From positions 186,001-250,000 of the forward strand of contig JAHIUW010000036.1 in NCBI GenBank assembly GCA_018816865.1: a stretch of DNA of 64,000 nucleotides, in the 5' to 3' direction. The notes under the pieces were generated by a model. It did not search any database. It saw nothing but the letters and a program-made list of their open reading frames with translations, and was not told the origin of the DNA. The position numbers and the translations under genes are program-made. This document shows positions 27,948 to 36,364 of the stretch, piece after piece. The stretch comes from Pseudomonadota bacterium (GTDB lineage: Bacteria > Desulfobacterota > Desulfovibrionia > Desulfovibrionales > Desulfovibrionaceae). Numbering within the stretch: position 1 is the first letter of the stretch; the number at the start of each line of letters is the position of its first letter.

Positions 27948-28178
27948 ATGGATTGCGTGATGATCAATAATTGGCAAAAGAGTGACACGGCCCCGGGGGC
28001 GGCGGAACAAGCCGCCGAACTGACCCGCAGGCATTGGCAGGAAATCGCCCTGGACCACGGCTACAACCCCGAGACCAATGTCTGCCTCGCCGAACGCGAC
28101 GGCATGGTCATGGTGGGCCTGTCCGAGGAGATGTACGAGGACTTCCGGGAAGGCACCGGGGGCTGGAGTTTCTACTAA
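27948..28178 (+). CDS. Small hypothetical protein
   Basis: 76 residues, acidic, no signal peptide. MDCVMINNWQKSDTAPGAAE then a helix (ELTRRHWQEIALDHGYN) and a C-terminal FREGTGGWSFY. Not recognised. ATG 27948 is set by AAGGAGAGACAAAC upstream; an upstream ATG at 27882 would add a non-coding-like extension. Monocistronic, ended by a tetraloop terminator. Confidence 0.65.
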   Translation: MDCVMINNWQKSDTAPGAAEQAAELTRRHWQEIALDHGYNPETNVCLAERDGMVMVGLSEEMYEDFREGTGGWSFY

Positions 28179-28225
28179 CCGGTTGCTGAGGAAGCCTTCA
28201 TTCAGGCTGCTTTTGGCAGTCAGGC

Positions 28226-28250
28226 AAGCGCCCTCGGGCGCTTTTCATTT
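28226..28250 (+). terminator. Tetraloop terminator
   Basis: AAGCGCC-CTCG-GGCGCTT stem-loop followed by TTCATTT. It closes the small gene at 27948-28178 against the convergent radical SAM gene, whose stop codon it overlaps. Confidence 0.8.
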
Positions 28251-29987
28251 TCCGGGCTGTTGCAATCCCCGTAGCCGCTCCAGGGTCCGGGCCTCGTGTT
28301 CGGTCTCGCCAATATTGCGAAAGCACAGCGCCGCATAGTGCAGGGCCTGGGGGTCGTCCTCGAAGGGCAACAGGAAGGACAGGGCCTTGCCGAACTCGCC
28401 CAGATTCATCAGCGACACGGCCAGGGCCAGGCTCAGCTTGGGATGGCCATCGTTGACGGTCAGACCCAAAGCCAGGGCGCGCACGGACTCGGGATAGGCC
28501 CGGCGCTTTTGCAACAGCAACCCCAGCCCCAGGGCGGCCGTGGCGTCCGGGTGGTATTCAAGGGCGCGGCGATAGAGGGCTTCGGCCACCTGCAAGGGCT
28601 CGCTGACCAGCGGGTTGGCGGCGTAGTCGCCGTCGTGGAAGGTCATGCCCAGGCGCGCCAGGAAATCGGCGTGGGACACGGCCAGCTCAGGATCGGCGGA
28701 CAACTCCACGCCCACGGCATAGGCGGGCAGGCGCGCACCGTAGGTCTGGCGCAGGCGTTTCCCGAAACCCTCCACGGTCGCGATATCCAGGGAGTCGTCG
28801 ATCTGGAAATGCTTGAGGTCCTCGATGCGCTCCAGCCAGAGATCGTCGGTGGCCCCGCTCTGTTCCTTGTAACGCTCGTACAGAGCCGTGCCCGGGAAGA
28901 TGGACAGCACGAAGAAATGGCAGACCAGGGGCCGGATGCGCTCGATGAGCGCCAGGGTCCGGTCCACCGTGGCCTCGGACTCGCCGGGGCAGCCATAGAT
29001 GAAATAGGCCCGGGCCAGGATGCCCAGACTGTGACACAGCGCAAAGGCCCGGACCACGTCGTCCTCGCGGATGTTCTTGTTCAGAAAGTCGCGGATTCCC
29101 GTGTCGCCGCTCTCCACCCCGAAGCTGATCTGGATGCATCCCGCCCGGCGCATCCAGCCCAAGACCTCAGCGTCCACGGCATTGACCCGCGAGATGGCCT
29201 GCCACTGGACATCCAGTCCCCGGGCCAGAATCTCCCGGCAGACCTCGACGACCCGTGCCTTGTCCAGGGTGAAGGTATCGTCGGACACGAATAGGTAGTC
29301 CTCCCCCTGCTCGGCCAACAGCTGCATCTCGTCCACGAAATGCCTGGCCGAGCGAAAGCGCACCTTGGGCCCCCAGAAGGCGGGGGAGCCGCAAAACGTG
29401 CAGCGCCCCGGGCAGCCCCGGGTCAGGGCCAGATGATTGTAGCGGAACCAACGCGCCGCAATGGGCAACTCGTCCAGGTCGGCCACCGGGGCCCGAGTCG
29501 CCGTGCAGCATGGGCCGTCCGGGCCACGATGGGCGATGCCCGCCACCTGCGCCAGGTCACGCCCCGCGCAGAGGGCAAAGACCAATTTGGGCATGGTCAC
29601 GTCGCCCTCGCCCAGGACCACGGCGTCCAGCTGCGGGTAGTGCCTCAGAAAAAAGTCCCATAAGGCCGTGGCCGAGACCCCGCCAAAGACCACGGACACC
29701 CCGGGCAGCACCCGCTTGGCCAGGGCCGCGATCTCCAGAGCCCCGAAACGGTTGGCCTGGAGCACCGTGAACCCCACCACGTCCGGACCAAAGGCCTTGA
29801 ATTCGGCCTCCATATCCGCATCGAAGCCGCGCTTGCCGTGCCAGTCAAAGACACGCACCTCGCACCCGGCCTGGAGACAGGCCGCGGCCACGGCATAGCT
29901 GCCGATGGGGACGCTACGGACATCTTCGGTATGGGTGCGCTCATCCAGCCAATAGGCATAGACAAGGGCCACCTTGGGCGCGGTCAT
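28245..29987 (-). CDS. B12-binding-domain radical SAM protein with C-terminal TPR-like region
   Basis: 580 residues. The N-terminal third has the cobalamin-binding Rossmann-like fold (VALVYAYWLDERTHTEDVR, GPDVVGFTVLQANRFGALE, VVFGGVSATALW). The radical SAM cluster motif is CPGRCTFC (about residues 196-203), followed by the usual SPASM-less core (VSDDTFTLDKARV, ISFGVESGD, YFIYGCPGESEAT). The last 150 residues look like TPR helices. Chemistry of the family includes methylation of unactivated carbons; the substrate is unknown. ATG 29987 has AAGGAGG upstream. It overlaps the stop of a candidate 27-codon ORF (ATGA). Confidence 0.85.
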   Translation of the reverse strand: MTAPKVALVYAYWLDERTHTEDVRSVPIGSYAVAAACLQAGCEVRVFDWHGKRGFDADMEAEFKAFGPDVVGFTVLQANRFGALEIAALAKRVLPGVSVVFGGVSATALWDFFLRHYPQLDAVVLGEGDVTMPKLVFALCAGRDLAQVAGIAHRGPDGPCCTATRAPVADLDELPIAARWFRYNHLALTRGCPGRCTFCGSPAFWGPKVRFRSARHFVDEMQLLAEQGEDYLFVSDDTFTLDKARVVEVCREILARGLDVQWQAISRVNAVDAEVLGWMRRAGCIQISFGVESGDTGIRDFLNKNIREDDVVRAFALCHSLGILARAYFIYGCPGESEATVDRTLALIERIRPLVCHFFVLSIFPGTALYERYKEQSGATDDLWLERIEDLKHFQIDDSLDIATVEGFGKRLRQTYGARLPAYAVGVELSADPELAVSHADFLARLGMTFHDGDYAANPLVSEPLQVAEALYRRALEYHPDATAALGLGLLLQKRRAYPESVRALALGLTVNDGHPKLSLALAVSLMNLGEFGKALSFLLPFEDDPQALHYAALCFRNIGETEHEARTLERLRGLQQPGK

Positions 29988-30067
29988 GGTTCCTCCTTCA
30001 GGACACTGGCCCTGCTGTAACCGAAGCGGGCCTCGAAGGCCATCCCGCAACCGGGTGGTCCGCGCAT
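29984..30067 (-). CDS. Candidate small ORF coupled to the radical SAM gene
   Basis: 27 codons from ATG 30067 to a TGA overlapping the radical SAM start (ATGA). It reads MRGPPGCGMAFEARFGYSRA and ends with SVLKEEP. GGAG lies six bases before the ATG. Codon use looks like real genes of this genome (many C/G third positions). It could be a regulatory leader, a small protein, or a modified-peptide precursor for the enzyme next to it. Its existence is inferred from position and translation signals only. Confidence 0.4.
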   Translation of the reverse strand: MRGPPGCGMAFEARFGYSRASVLKEEP

Positions 30068-30293
30068 CTCCTTCTCCGTCAAAAGGCCTCTGCCATACGA
30101 AAGCAGGTTGTGAAAATGTGCACGAATCGTTTGACGAAACCTCTGAATTTTCATTATACGCGAGGACAGTTAACTATGCAGGGTTTTGGGGGTCTGGGGT
30201 GTTCTGGGCGGCACAAGCCGCGCCTACCTCCCGCTGAGAAACGTTTTCAACTGTTTACAAATCGCGCAGGATATTTCACTCCTGTGCAGATTT

Positions 30294-30323
30294 TTGTTTC
30301 TGGCTAACACTTTCGAATATCAT
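30294..30323 (+). promoter_or_regulatory. Probable promoter of the RsbRD-dsr operon
   Basis: TTGTTT at 30294-30299, an 18-base spacer, and TATCAT at 30318-30323, about 30 bases before the RsbRD gene. The rest of the gap 30068-30293 is AT-rich in part and shows no gene. Confidence 0.5.
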
Positions 30324-30351
30324 TACTAATACAAGAGACACCCAACCACCC

Positions 30352-30870
30352 ATGCACCTCACCGAACTGCTACGCGAACACAGAGAAGCCATTCTCGACC
30401 GTTGGTTCGACCTCATCGTCAAGACCTACCCGGGACTCTCCTCGGTGTTTCTGCACAAGAAGCAGCGCTGGGGCAACCCGGTGGGCACCAATATCGAAGA
30501 CGCCATCGCTGGACTGTATGACGAATTGCTGAAGGACGAGGCTGGCGAGAACCTTGCGCCCCAGCTGGACAGGGTCGTGCGCATCCGCTCGGTCCAGGAA
30601 TACTCCCCGTCCGAAGCGGTGGCCATTTTGATCTTCATCAAGCACGTAGTGCGCGAGCACTTCACCGAGCAGATCAATGCCGGGGAGGTCCCCGTGGCTG
30701 AGGTCCTCAGATTCGAGTCCAAGGTGGACTCCATGATGCTGGTGGCCTTCGACATCTACACCAAATGCCGCAACCAGTTGTTCGAGCTGCGGCTCGAAGA
30801 CTTCAAGCGCCACTTTTCCGGAGTGCTCCGGCAAAAGGGGATTACAGTCGATTACCCGAAGTTCGAATGA
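30352..30870 (+). CDS. RsbRD N-terminal domain protein upstream of dsrMKJOP
   Basis: 172 residues, all helical, matching the RsbRD_N type: LTELLREHREAILDRWFDLIVKTYPGL at the start, VQEYSPSEAVAILIFIKHVVRE in the middle. In stressosome RsbR proteins this fold is a non-heme globin-like sensor domain; here it stands alone without a STAS domain. It lies 58 bp before dsrM and shares its promoter, so a regulatory or redox-sensing link to DsrMKJOP is plausible (inference). A protein of this kind is, to my knowledge, often found in front of dsrMKJOP in Desulfovibrionales. Confidence 0.75.
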   Translation: MHLTELLREHREAILDRWFDLIVKTYPGLSSVFLHKKQRWGNPVGTNIEDAIAGLYDELLKDEAGENLAPQLDRVVRIRSVQEYSPSEAVAILIFIKHVVREHFTEQINAGEVPVAEVLRFESKVDSMMLVAFDIYTKCRNQLFELRLEDFKRHFSGVLRQKGITVDYPKFE

Positions 30871-30928
30871 TCTTCGGAGTCCGGTGACGGGGAAACTGGC
30901 ACTGTAACTTAAATCGAGGTAGGGGCTT

Positions 30929-31972
30929 ATGAACGCACTGTATTCACTTTTCGCCGTATTCGCGCTCATCCTTCTTGGGATGGCCGGAGCCGCGGCGGGG
31001 ATGACCTTCTCTCTTGGGGTGGTCATTCCGTACTTGGCGATCGCAATCTTCTTCGTGGGATTCGTCGCCAAAGTCATCGGCTGGGCCAAATCGCCCGTGC
31101 CTTTCAGGATTCCCACCACCGGGGGTCAGATGAAATCGCACGATTGGATCCAGCACTCCAAGCTGGACAACCCGGCAACCACGGGCCAAACCATTTTACG
31201 CATGGCGCTGGAAGTCCTGTGCTTCCGCTCCCTGTTCCGCAACGTGGCCGTGCAACGTTTCGGCAGCACCCAGGACGGAGTGGACATGAAGGTCCGCTAC
31301 GCCTCCACCAAATGGCTATGGGGCTTCGCACTGATCTTCCATTACTCCTTTCTGATCGTGTTCGTGCGGCACTTCCGCCTGTTCACCGATCCGGTCCCGG
31401 GCTTTCTGGTCGGCCTGGAGTTCGCCGATGGCCTGCTGCAGATCGGCGTGCCCACCCTGTACCTGACAGACCTGTTCCTGATGCTGGGTGTGACGCTGCT
31501 CCTGCTCAGACGGATGGTGCTCCCCCAGGTCCGCTACATCTCGCTGGTGGCTGATTATTTCCCGCTGTTCCTGATCCTGTCCATCACTTGCTCGGGCATC
31601 ATGATGCGCTACTTCGCCAAGACCGACATCATGGCCGTGAAGCAGCTGACCATGGGCCTGTTCAGCTTCGCGCCCCAGGCGCACATCGAAGGGATCGGCG
31701 CCATCTTCTACATCCACCTGTTCCTCGTCTGCGTGCTGATCGCGTACATCCCGTTCAGTAAGCTGATGCACCTGGGTGGCGTGTTCCTGTCTCCGACCCG
31801 GAACCTTCCCAACGACAACCGGGCGAAGCATCACCGCAACCCCTGGAACGACGAAAGCATCAAGCCTCACAGCTACGCGGCCTACGAAGACGAGTTCCGC
31901 GAGAAGATGATCGAAGCTGGTCTGCCCGTCGAGAAGGACATGGATGAGGCCGCTCAAACCGAGGCCCAATAG
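30929..31972 (+). CDS. dsrM: DsrM, cytochrome b subunit of the DsrMKJOP complex
   Basis: 347 residues, membrane protein with about six helices, related to the NarI-type cytochrome b. Helices start at residue 5, at about 37, at WLWGFALIFHYSFLIVFVRHF, VPTLYLTDLFLMLGVTLLLL, YFPLFLILSITCSGIMMRYF and GIGAIFYIHLFLVCVLIAYI; the histidines in HYSFLIVFVRHF and IHLF are probable heme b ligands. It exchanges electrons between the menaquinone pool and DsrK. GAGGTAGGGG precedes the start. First gene of the dsrMKJOP set, with 16 bp to dsrK. Confidence 0.95.
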   Translation: MNALYSLFAVFALILLGMAGAAAGMTFSLGVVIPYLAIAIFFVGFVAKVIGWAKSPVPFRIPTTGGQMKSHDWIQHSKLDNPATTGQTILRMALEVLCFRSLFRNVAVQRFGSTQDGVDMKVRYASTKWLWGFALIFHYSFLIVFVRHFRLFTDPVPGFLVGLEFADGLLQIGVPTLYLTDLFLMLGVTLLLLRRMVLPQVRYISLVADYFPLFLILSITCSGIMMRYFAKTDIMAVKQLTMGLFSFAPQAHIEGIGAIFYIHLFLVCVLIAYIPFSKLMHLGGVFLSPTRNLPNDNRAKHHRNPWNDESIKPHSYAAYEDEFREKMIEAGLPVEKDMDEAAQTEAQ

Positions 31973-31988
31973 CCATAAGGAGTAGACG

Positions 31989-33608
31989 ATGGCTTGGAAT
32001 GTTAAACCTGAAGAACTTTTGCAGTACGACTTCAAAGTTCCGCAGAAGAATTGGATGGATGTTCCGGCGGAATTTCGCCCGGGTAACTGGTGCTACCCCG
32101 GCAAGCCGGAAATCGTTGAATATCTGAACAAATCCACCAAAGGACAGTTCCCCTACGCCCGTCAGTGGGTACCCACGGACGAGGACTGGAAACTGCCCGA
32201 GAACTGGCGCGAGATCATTCGCGACGGGTTCCGCGAACGCCTGGACAAGTACCGCTCGTTCAAGGTGTTCATGGACATCTGCGTGCGCTGCGGCGCCTGC
32301 GCCGACAAGTGCCACTTCTACATCGGCGGCGGCGATCCCAAGAACATGCCCGTGCTGCGCGCCGAGCTGTTGCGCAGCATCTACCGCGGCGAGTTCACCC
32401 TCGCCGGCAAGATCCTGGGCAAGCTGGCCGGTGCCCGCAAGCTGGAAGAAGACGTCATCAAAGAATGGTTCCTGTACTTCTACCAGTGCACCGAATGCCG
32501 CCGCTGCTCACTGTTCTGCCCCTACGGCATCGACACCGCCGAGATCACCATGATGGCGCGCGAGCTGATGCACCTGGTGGGTCTGAACATCAACTGGATC
32601 ATGGAGCCTGCTGCCAACTCCAACCGTACTGGCAATCACATGGGCATCCAGCCCCATGCCTACTACGACATGATGGAGTTCATGTGTGACGACATCGAGG
32701 AGATCACCGGCGTCAAGGTGAACTGTCCGGTGAACGAAAAGGGCCACGAGGTCCTGTTCATCACCCCGTCCGGCGACATCTTCGCCGACCCGGGCACCTA
32801 CACCTACATGGGCTACCTGATGCTCTTCCACGAGATCGGGTTGGACTACACCTGGTCCACCTATGCCTCCGAGGGTGGCAACTTCGGCCTGTTCACCTCG
32901 GACGGACTGATGAAGAAACTCAACGCCAAGATGTATGCCGAGGCCAGGCGCCTGGGCGTCAAGTACATCATCGGCGGCGAGTGCGGCCACATGTGGCGCG
33001 TGGTGAACCAGTACATGGACACCATGAACGGCCCGGCGGACTTCCTGGAGACCCCGGTCAGCTCCATCACCGGCACCCGCTTCGAAAACGCGGCGGCCAA
33101 CTCCATGATCCACATCACGGAGTTCACCGCCGACCTGATGAAACACAACAAGTTGAAGCTGGACCCCAGCCGCAACGACAACCTGCGGGTCACCTATCAT
33201 GACTCCTGCAACCCTGCCCGTGCCATGGGCCTCTTGGAAGAGCCGCGCTACGTCATCAAAAACGTGTGCAACAACTACTTCGAGATGCCCGAGGAAACCA
33301 TCCGTGAAAAGACCTTCTGCTGCGCCGGCGGCTCGGGCCTGAACACGGACGAGTACATGGAAATGCGCATGCGCGGCGGTCTGCCCCGCGGCAACGCCCT
33401 GCGCTACGTGCAGGAGAAACACGACGTAAACATGCTCGCCACCATCTGCGCCATCGACCGTGCGACCCTGCCTCCGCTGGCCAATTTCTGGGCCCCGGGA
33501 GTAGACGTCACCGGCGTCCACGAGATGGTCGCCAACGCACTGGTGATGGAAGGCGAGATTCCCAGAGAAGTGAACCTGCGGCAGGAACCCCTGCCGGGTG
33601 CCGAGTAA
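31989..33608 (+). CDS. dsrK: DsrK, HdrD-like iron-sulfur subunit
   Basis: 539 residues, cytoplasmic. Two [4Fe-4S] motifs are at about residues 97 (CVRCGACADKC) and 168 (CTECRRCSLFC). A heterodisulfide-reductase-type CCG pattern follows: SCNPARAMG near 407 and CCAGGSG near 443, the likely catalytic noncubane cluster site. DsrK is thought to reduce the DsrC trisulfide. The N-terminus is soluble, and the protein should attach to DsrM at the membrane. It lies between dsrM and dsrJ with short gaps. Confidence 0.96.
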   Translation: MAWNVKPEELLQYDFKVPQKNWMDVPAEFRPGNWCYPGKPEIVEYLNKSTKGQFPYARQWVPTDEDWKLPENWREIIRDGFRERLDKYRSFKVFMDICVRCGACADKCHFYIGGGDPKNMPVLRAELLRSIYRGEFTLAGKILGKLAGARKLEEDVIKEWFLYFYQCTECRRCSLFCPYGIDTAEITMMARELMHLVGLNINWIMEPAANSNRTGNHMGIQPHAYYDMMEFMCDDIEEITGVKVNCPVNEKGHEVLFITPSGDIFADPGTYTYMGYLMLFHEIGLDYTWSTYASEGGNFGLFTSDGLMKKLNAKMYAEARRLGVKYIIGGECGHMWRVVNQYMDTMNGPADFLETPVSSITGTRFENAAANSMIHITEFTADLMKHNKLKLDPSRNDNLRVTYHDSCNPARAMGLLEEPRYVIKNVCNNYFEMPEETIREKTFCCAGGSGLNTDEYMEMRMRGGLPRGNALRYVQEKHDVNMLATICAIDRATLPPLANFWAPGVDVTGVHEMVANALVMEGEIPREVNLRQEPLPGAE

Positions 33609-33622
33609 GGGAGGACTAACCT

Positions 33623-34012
33623 ATGTTTGACGGTGGTAAGATCATTGCCGGAATCATAGTCTTTGTCGGCCTGATGACGTTCCCGTTCTGGTACAACGTC
33701 GGTCAGGCCGCCTATAAAACGCCCGAGCTGCAGCTTCCTCCCAAGGATGTCGCTACCCAATGTGTTGAGTCCGCGGAATATATGCGGGCCGAGCACATGC
33801 AGCTCCTTAACAATTGGCGCGACTGGGTCGTGCGCGACGCAAATCGCGTTTACACCAGCAAGCAAAACGGTGCTCATTTCGAGATGAGCCTCCAGAAGAG
33901 CTGCATGAAGTGCCACACCAGCAAAGAGCAGTTCTGCGACAAGTGCCATACGGCAGCCGCAGTCGCTCCCTACTGCTGGGACTGTCACATTGCGCCTCAG
34001 GAGGTGAAGTAA
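33623..34012 (+). CDS. dsrJ: DsrJ, periplasmic triheme cytochrome c
   Basis: 129 residues with an N-terminal hydrophobic anchor (IIAGIIVFVGLMTFPFWY). Three heme-binding motifs are visible: CMKCH, CDKCH and CWDCH. Cys47 matches the position of Cys46 in Allochromatium DsrJ, the unusual distal heme ligand. The protein sits in the periplasm and passes electrons with DsrO. Its stop codon overlaps the dsrO start (TAATG). Confidence 0.95.
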   Translation: MFDGGKIIAGIIVFVGLMTFPFWYNVGQAAYKTPELQLPPKDVATQCVESAEYMRAEHMQLLNNWRDWVVRDANRVYTSKQNGAHFEMSLQKSCMKCHTSKEQFCDKCHTAAAVAPYCWDCHIAPQEVK

Positions 34013-34782
34013 TGAAAACCAATAGAAGACACTTCCTCAAAGTCGCCGGTGTGACGGCCTTGGGACTTGCCGCAGGTGCAGGCACCGCGGCGGCCTCCTA
34101 TCTGCCGCACTACGACCATGTGACCCCCAACCACGACCACCTCGTGGCCGGGCGCTGGGGCATGGCCATCGACACCAGGAAATTCCACTCCAAGGAAGAC
34201 TTCCTGCCCTTGGTCCAGGCCTGCCACAAGGATCACAACGTCCCGACCATCCCGGGCAAGCAGGAAGTGAAGTGGCTCTGGACGGACAGCTTCCACCACA
34301 GCTTCCCCACCGAGCCCAACGAGTTCCTGTCAGAGGATATTCATCACAGGAGTTTCCTGCTGATGTGCAACCACTGCAAGAACCCCCCGTGTGTGCGTGT
34401 CTGTCCCACCCAGGCGACCTACAAGCGCGCGGACGGCATCGTCATCATGGACATGCACCGTTGTATCGGCTGCCGGTTCTGCATGGCGGGTTGCCCTTAC
34501 GGTTCCAGAAGCTTCAACTTCCAGGACCCGCGCCCGTTCATCGCCGAGCAGAACAAGGAATACCCCACTCGGATGAAGGGTGTGGTCGAGAAGTGTAACT
34601 TCTGCGCCGAGCGTCTTGCCGAAGGCAAGCTGCCCGCCTGTGTAGAAGCCTCTGAGGGCAAGTTGATCTTCGGTGATCTGGAGAATCCAGAATCCGAGAT
34701 CCGCCAGGCCCTCGCGGAAAACTACACCATCCGCCGTAAACCTGACCTGGGAACCGACCCCAGCGTCTTCTACATCATCTAA
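34012..34782 (+). CDS. dsrO: DsrO, periplasmic iron-sulfur subunit (Tat substrate)
   Basis: 256 residues. A twin-arginine signal peptide is at the N-terminus (NRRHFLKVAGVTALGLAAG). Ferredoxin-like clusters of the NrfC/HybA type follow: CNHCKNPPCVRVCP near 120, CIGCRFCMAGCPYG near 152, CNFCAERLAEGKLPAC near 195. The protein lies in the periplasm, between DsrJ and the membrane subunit DsrP. ATG 34012 overlaps the dsrJ stop by one base and has GGAGGTG upstream. Confidence 0.95.
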   Translation: MKTNRRHFLKVAGVTALGLAAGAGTAAASYLPHYDHVTPNHDHLVAGRWGMAIDTRKFHSKEDFLPLVQACHKDHNVPTIPGKQEVKWLWTDSFHHSFPTEPNEFLSEDIHHRSFLLMCNHCKNPPCVRVCPTQATYKRADGIVIMDMHRCIGCRFCMAGCPYGSRSFNFQDPRPFIAEQNKEYPTRMKGVVEKCNFCAERLAEGKLPACVEASEGKLIFGDLENPESEIRQALAENYTIRRKPDLGTDPSVFYII

Positions 34783-34793
34783 GGTGGTGCGAC

Positions 34794-35948
34794 ATGCTTG
34801 AATATGCACTCAAGGGTGACAAGAAATACTGGATGTGGATCGGCTTCCTCGGACTGCTGATCTGCATCGGCGCCTACAATTACCTTCAACAGTTTCAGGA
34901 AGGTCTGGTCCTGACCAACATGAGCCGGGACGTGTCCTGGGGCTTCTACGTCGCCCAGCTGACCTACCTGGTCGGTGTGGCCGCATCGGGCGTCATGCTG
35001 GTCCTGCCCTACTACCTGCATGACTACAAGAAGTTCGGAAACCTCGTGGTGTTCGGCGAGTTCATGGCCATCGGCGCCATCGTCATGTGCCTGCTGTTCG
35101 TGGTCGTGGACCTCGGCCAGCCGCTGCGCATGCTGAACGTTGTCCTGCACCCGACCCTGAACTCCGTGCTGTTCTGGGACGCCACCGTCCTGAACGGTTA
35201 CATGATCCTGAACATCGTGGTCGGCTGGGCCTCCCTGGAAGCCCAGAAGAAAGGCGTGCCCTACGCGAAATGGGTCAAGATCCTGGCCATCGTGTCCGTG
35301 CCGTTCGCCTTCTCCATCCACACGGTGACGGCCTTCCTGTACGCAGGCATCCCGGGCCGCCACTTCTGGCTGACCGCCATCCTGGCCGCCCGCTTCCTGT
35401 CCAGCGCCTTCTGCGCCGGACCGGCCATCATGCTGCTGGCCCTGTTCGCCATGGAGAAAACCACCAAGTTCGAACTGGGCAAGGAAGCCGTGCAGACGCT
35501 GACCCGGATCATCGCCTACGCCATGGTCTTCAACGTCTTCTTCTTCGGCCTTGAACTGTTCACCGCGTTCTACTCCCAGATCCCGGGCCACATGCACTCC
35601 ATCGTGTATCTGTTCTCGGGCCTCGAAGGCCATCACGCCATGGTGCCCTACTTCTGGGCCGCCGCGTTCATGGCCATCCTGTCGCTGTGCCTGCTCATCC
35701 CGAGCACGACCCGCAACTGCAAGCCTGTCCTGATCTTCGCGCTGATCATCCTGATCGCCGCCACCTGGATCGACAAGGGCATGGGCCTCGTGGTCGCCGG
35801 TTTCATCCCCAACATGTTCGAGGGCGTGACCGAATACATGCCGTCGAGCACCGAGCTTCTGATCTCCATGGGCATCTACGCCATCGGCACGCTCATCGTG
35901 ACCGTGCTCTGGAAGATCGCCGTTTCCGTGAAGCAGGAAGCCGCCTAA
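34794..35948 (+). CDS. dsrP: DsrP, NrfD-like membrane subunit
   Basis: 384 residues, about ten membrane helices, NrfD/PsrC family. Typical starts are YWMWIGFLGLLICIGAYNYL and WGFYVAQLTYLVGVAASGVML; the loop FCAGPAIMLL and the conserved HTVTAFLYAGIPGRHFW segment are those of the family. It handles menaquinol at the membrane and, with DsrO/DsrJ, forms the second electron route of the complex. Last gene of the operon; a GC-rich terminator follows. Confidence 0.95.
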   Translation: MLEYALKGDKKYWMWIGFLGLLICIGAYNYLQQFQEGLVLTNMSRDVSWGFYVAQLTYLVGVAASGVMLVLPYYLHDYKKFGNLVVFGEFMAIGAIVMCLLFVVVDLGQPLRMLNVVLHPTLNSVLFWDATVLNGYMILNIVVGWASLEAQKKGVPYAKWVKILAIVSVPFAFSIHTVTAFLYAGIPGRHFWLTAILAARFLSSAFCAGPAIMLLALFAMEKTTKFELGKEAVQTLTRIIAYAMVFNVFFFGLELFTAFYSQIPGHMHSIVYLFSGLEGHHAMVPYFWAAAFMAILSLCLLIPSTTRNCKPVLIFALIILIAATWIDKGMGLVVAGFIPNMFEGVTEYMPSSTELLISMGIYAIGTLIVTVLWKIAVSVKQEAA

Positions 35949-35980
35949 CATCCCCGTCCGTTAGGCCCCTCTACAGTGCC

Positions 35981-36018
35981 GAAGGCCCGTTCCCGCAAGG
36001 GGGCGGGCCTTCTTTCTC
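35981..36018 (+). terminator. Terminator of the dsr operon
   Basis: GAAGGCCCG (35981-35989) pairs with CGGGCCTTC (36004-36012), followed by TTTCT. It lies 33 bases past the dsrP stop. Confidence 0.85.
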
Positions 36019-36232
36019 CTCTCCCGAACCACACCTGCGCACCACTCCCGGCCCTCCCCTTGCGCCTCCTCCCCCTGGACGGCAAGTTGCAGCGTCCTTC
36101 GTTCCTGCGCACCTCTCCCGGCCCTCTTCTTGCCCCCGGGGGGAACTGCCCTGATCAATCATTGTGCATGCGCCCAACGGCTGCGCTGCATGACCCCTTC
36201 GGCACAGCCAACCGGCCCCGGCCAGACCATAT
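36019..36232. other. Intergenic stretch between two terminators
   Basis: About 210 bases of C-rich sequence between the convergent dsr and M16 protease terminators. Nothing recognisable is seen in it. Confidence 0.4.
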
Positions 36233-36267
36233 AAAAAACCGCCCGATGCAGCGCTGCATCGGGCGGT
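36233..36267 (-). terminator. Terminator after the M16 protease gene
   Basis: Perfect 30-base palindrome at 36238-36267 (half-site ACCGCCCGATGCAGC), with a TTTTTT tract on the minus strand. Confidence 0.85.
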
Positions 36268-36364
36268 GGAATGGACGACGGGAGAAGGTTCCCGGGGCTT
36301 GCTGGTTGACTAGCTTACTGGGCAGTCTAGCCAAGCATTTCCCGGACCCACCCTGCACGCAGCT

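Noticed and set aside
29988-30293. Cobalamin riboswitch before the B12-type radical SAM gene
   Set aside because: I see no B12-box or matching stem set; the stretch next to the gene reads better as a small ORF.
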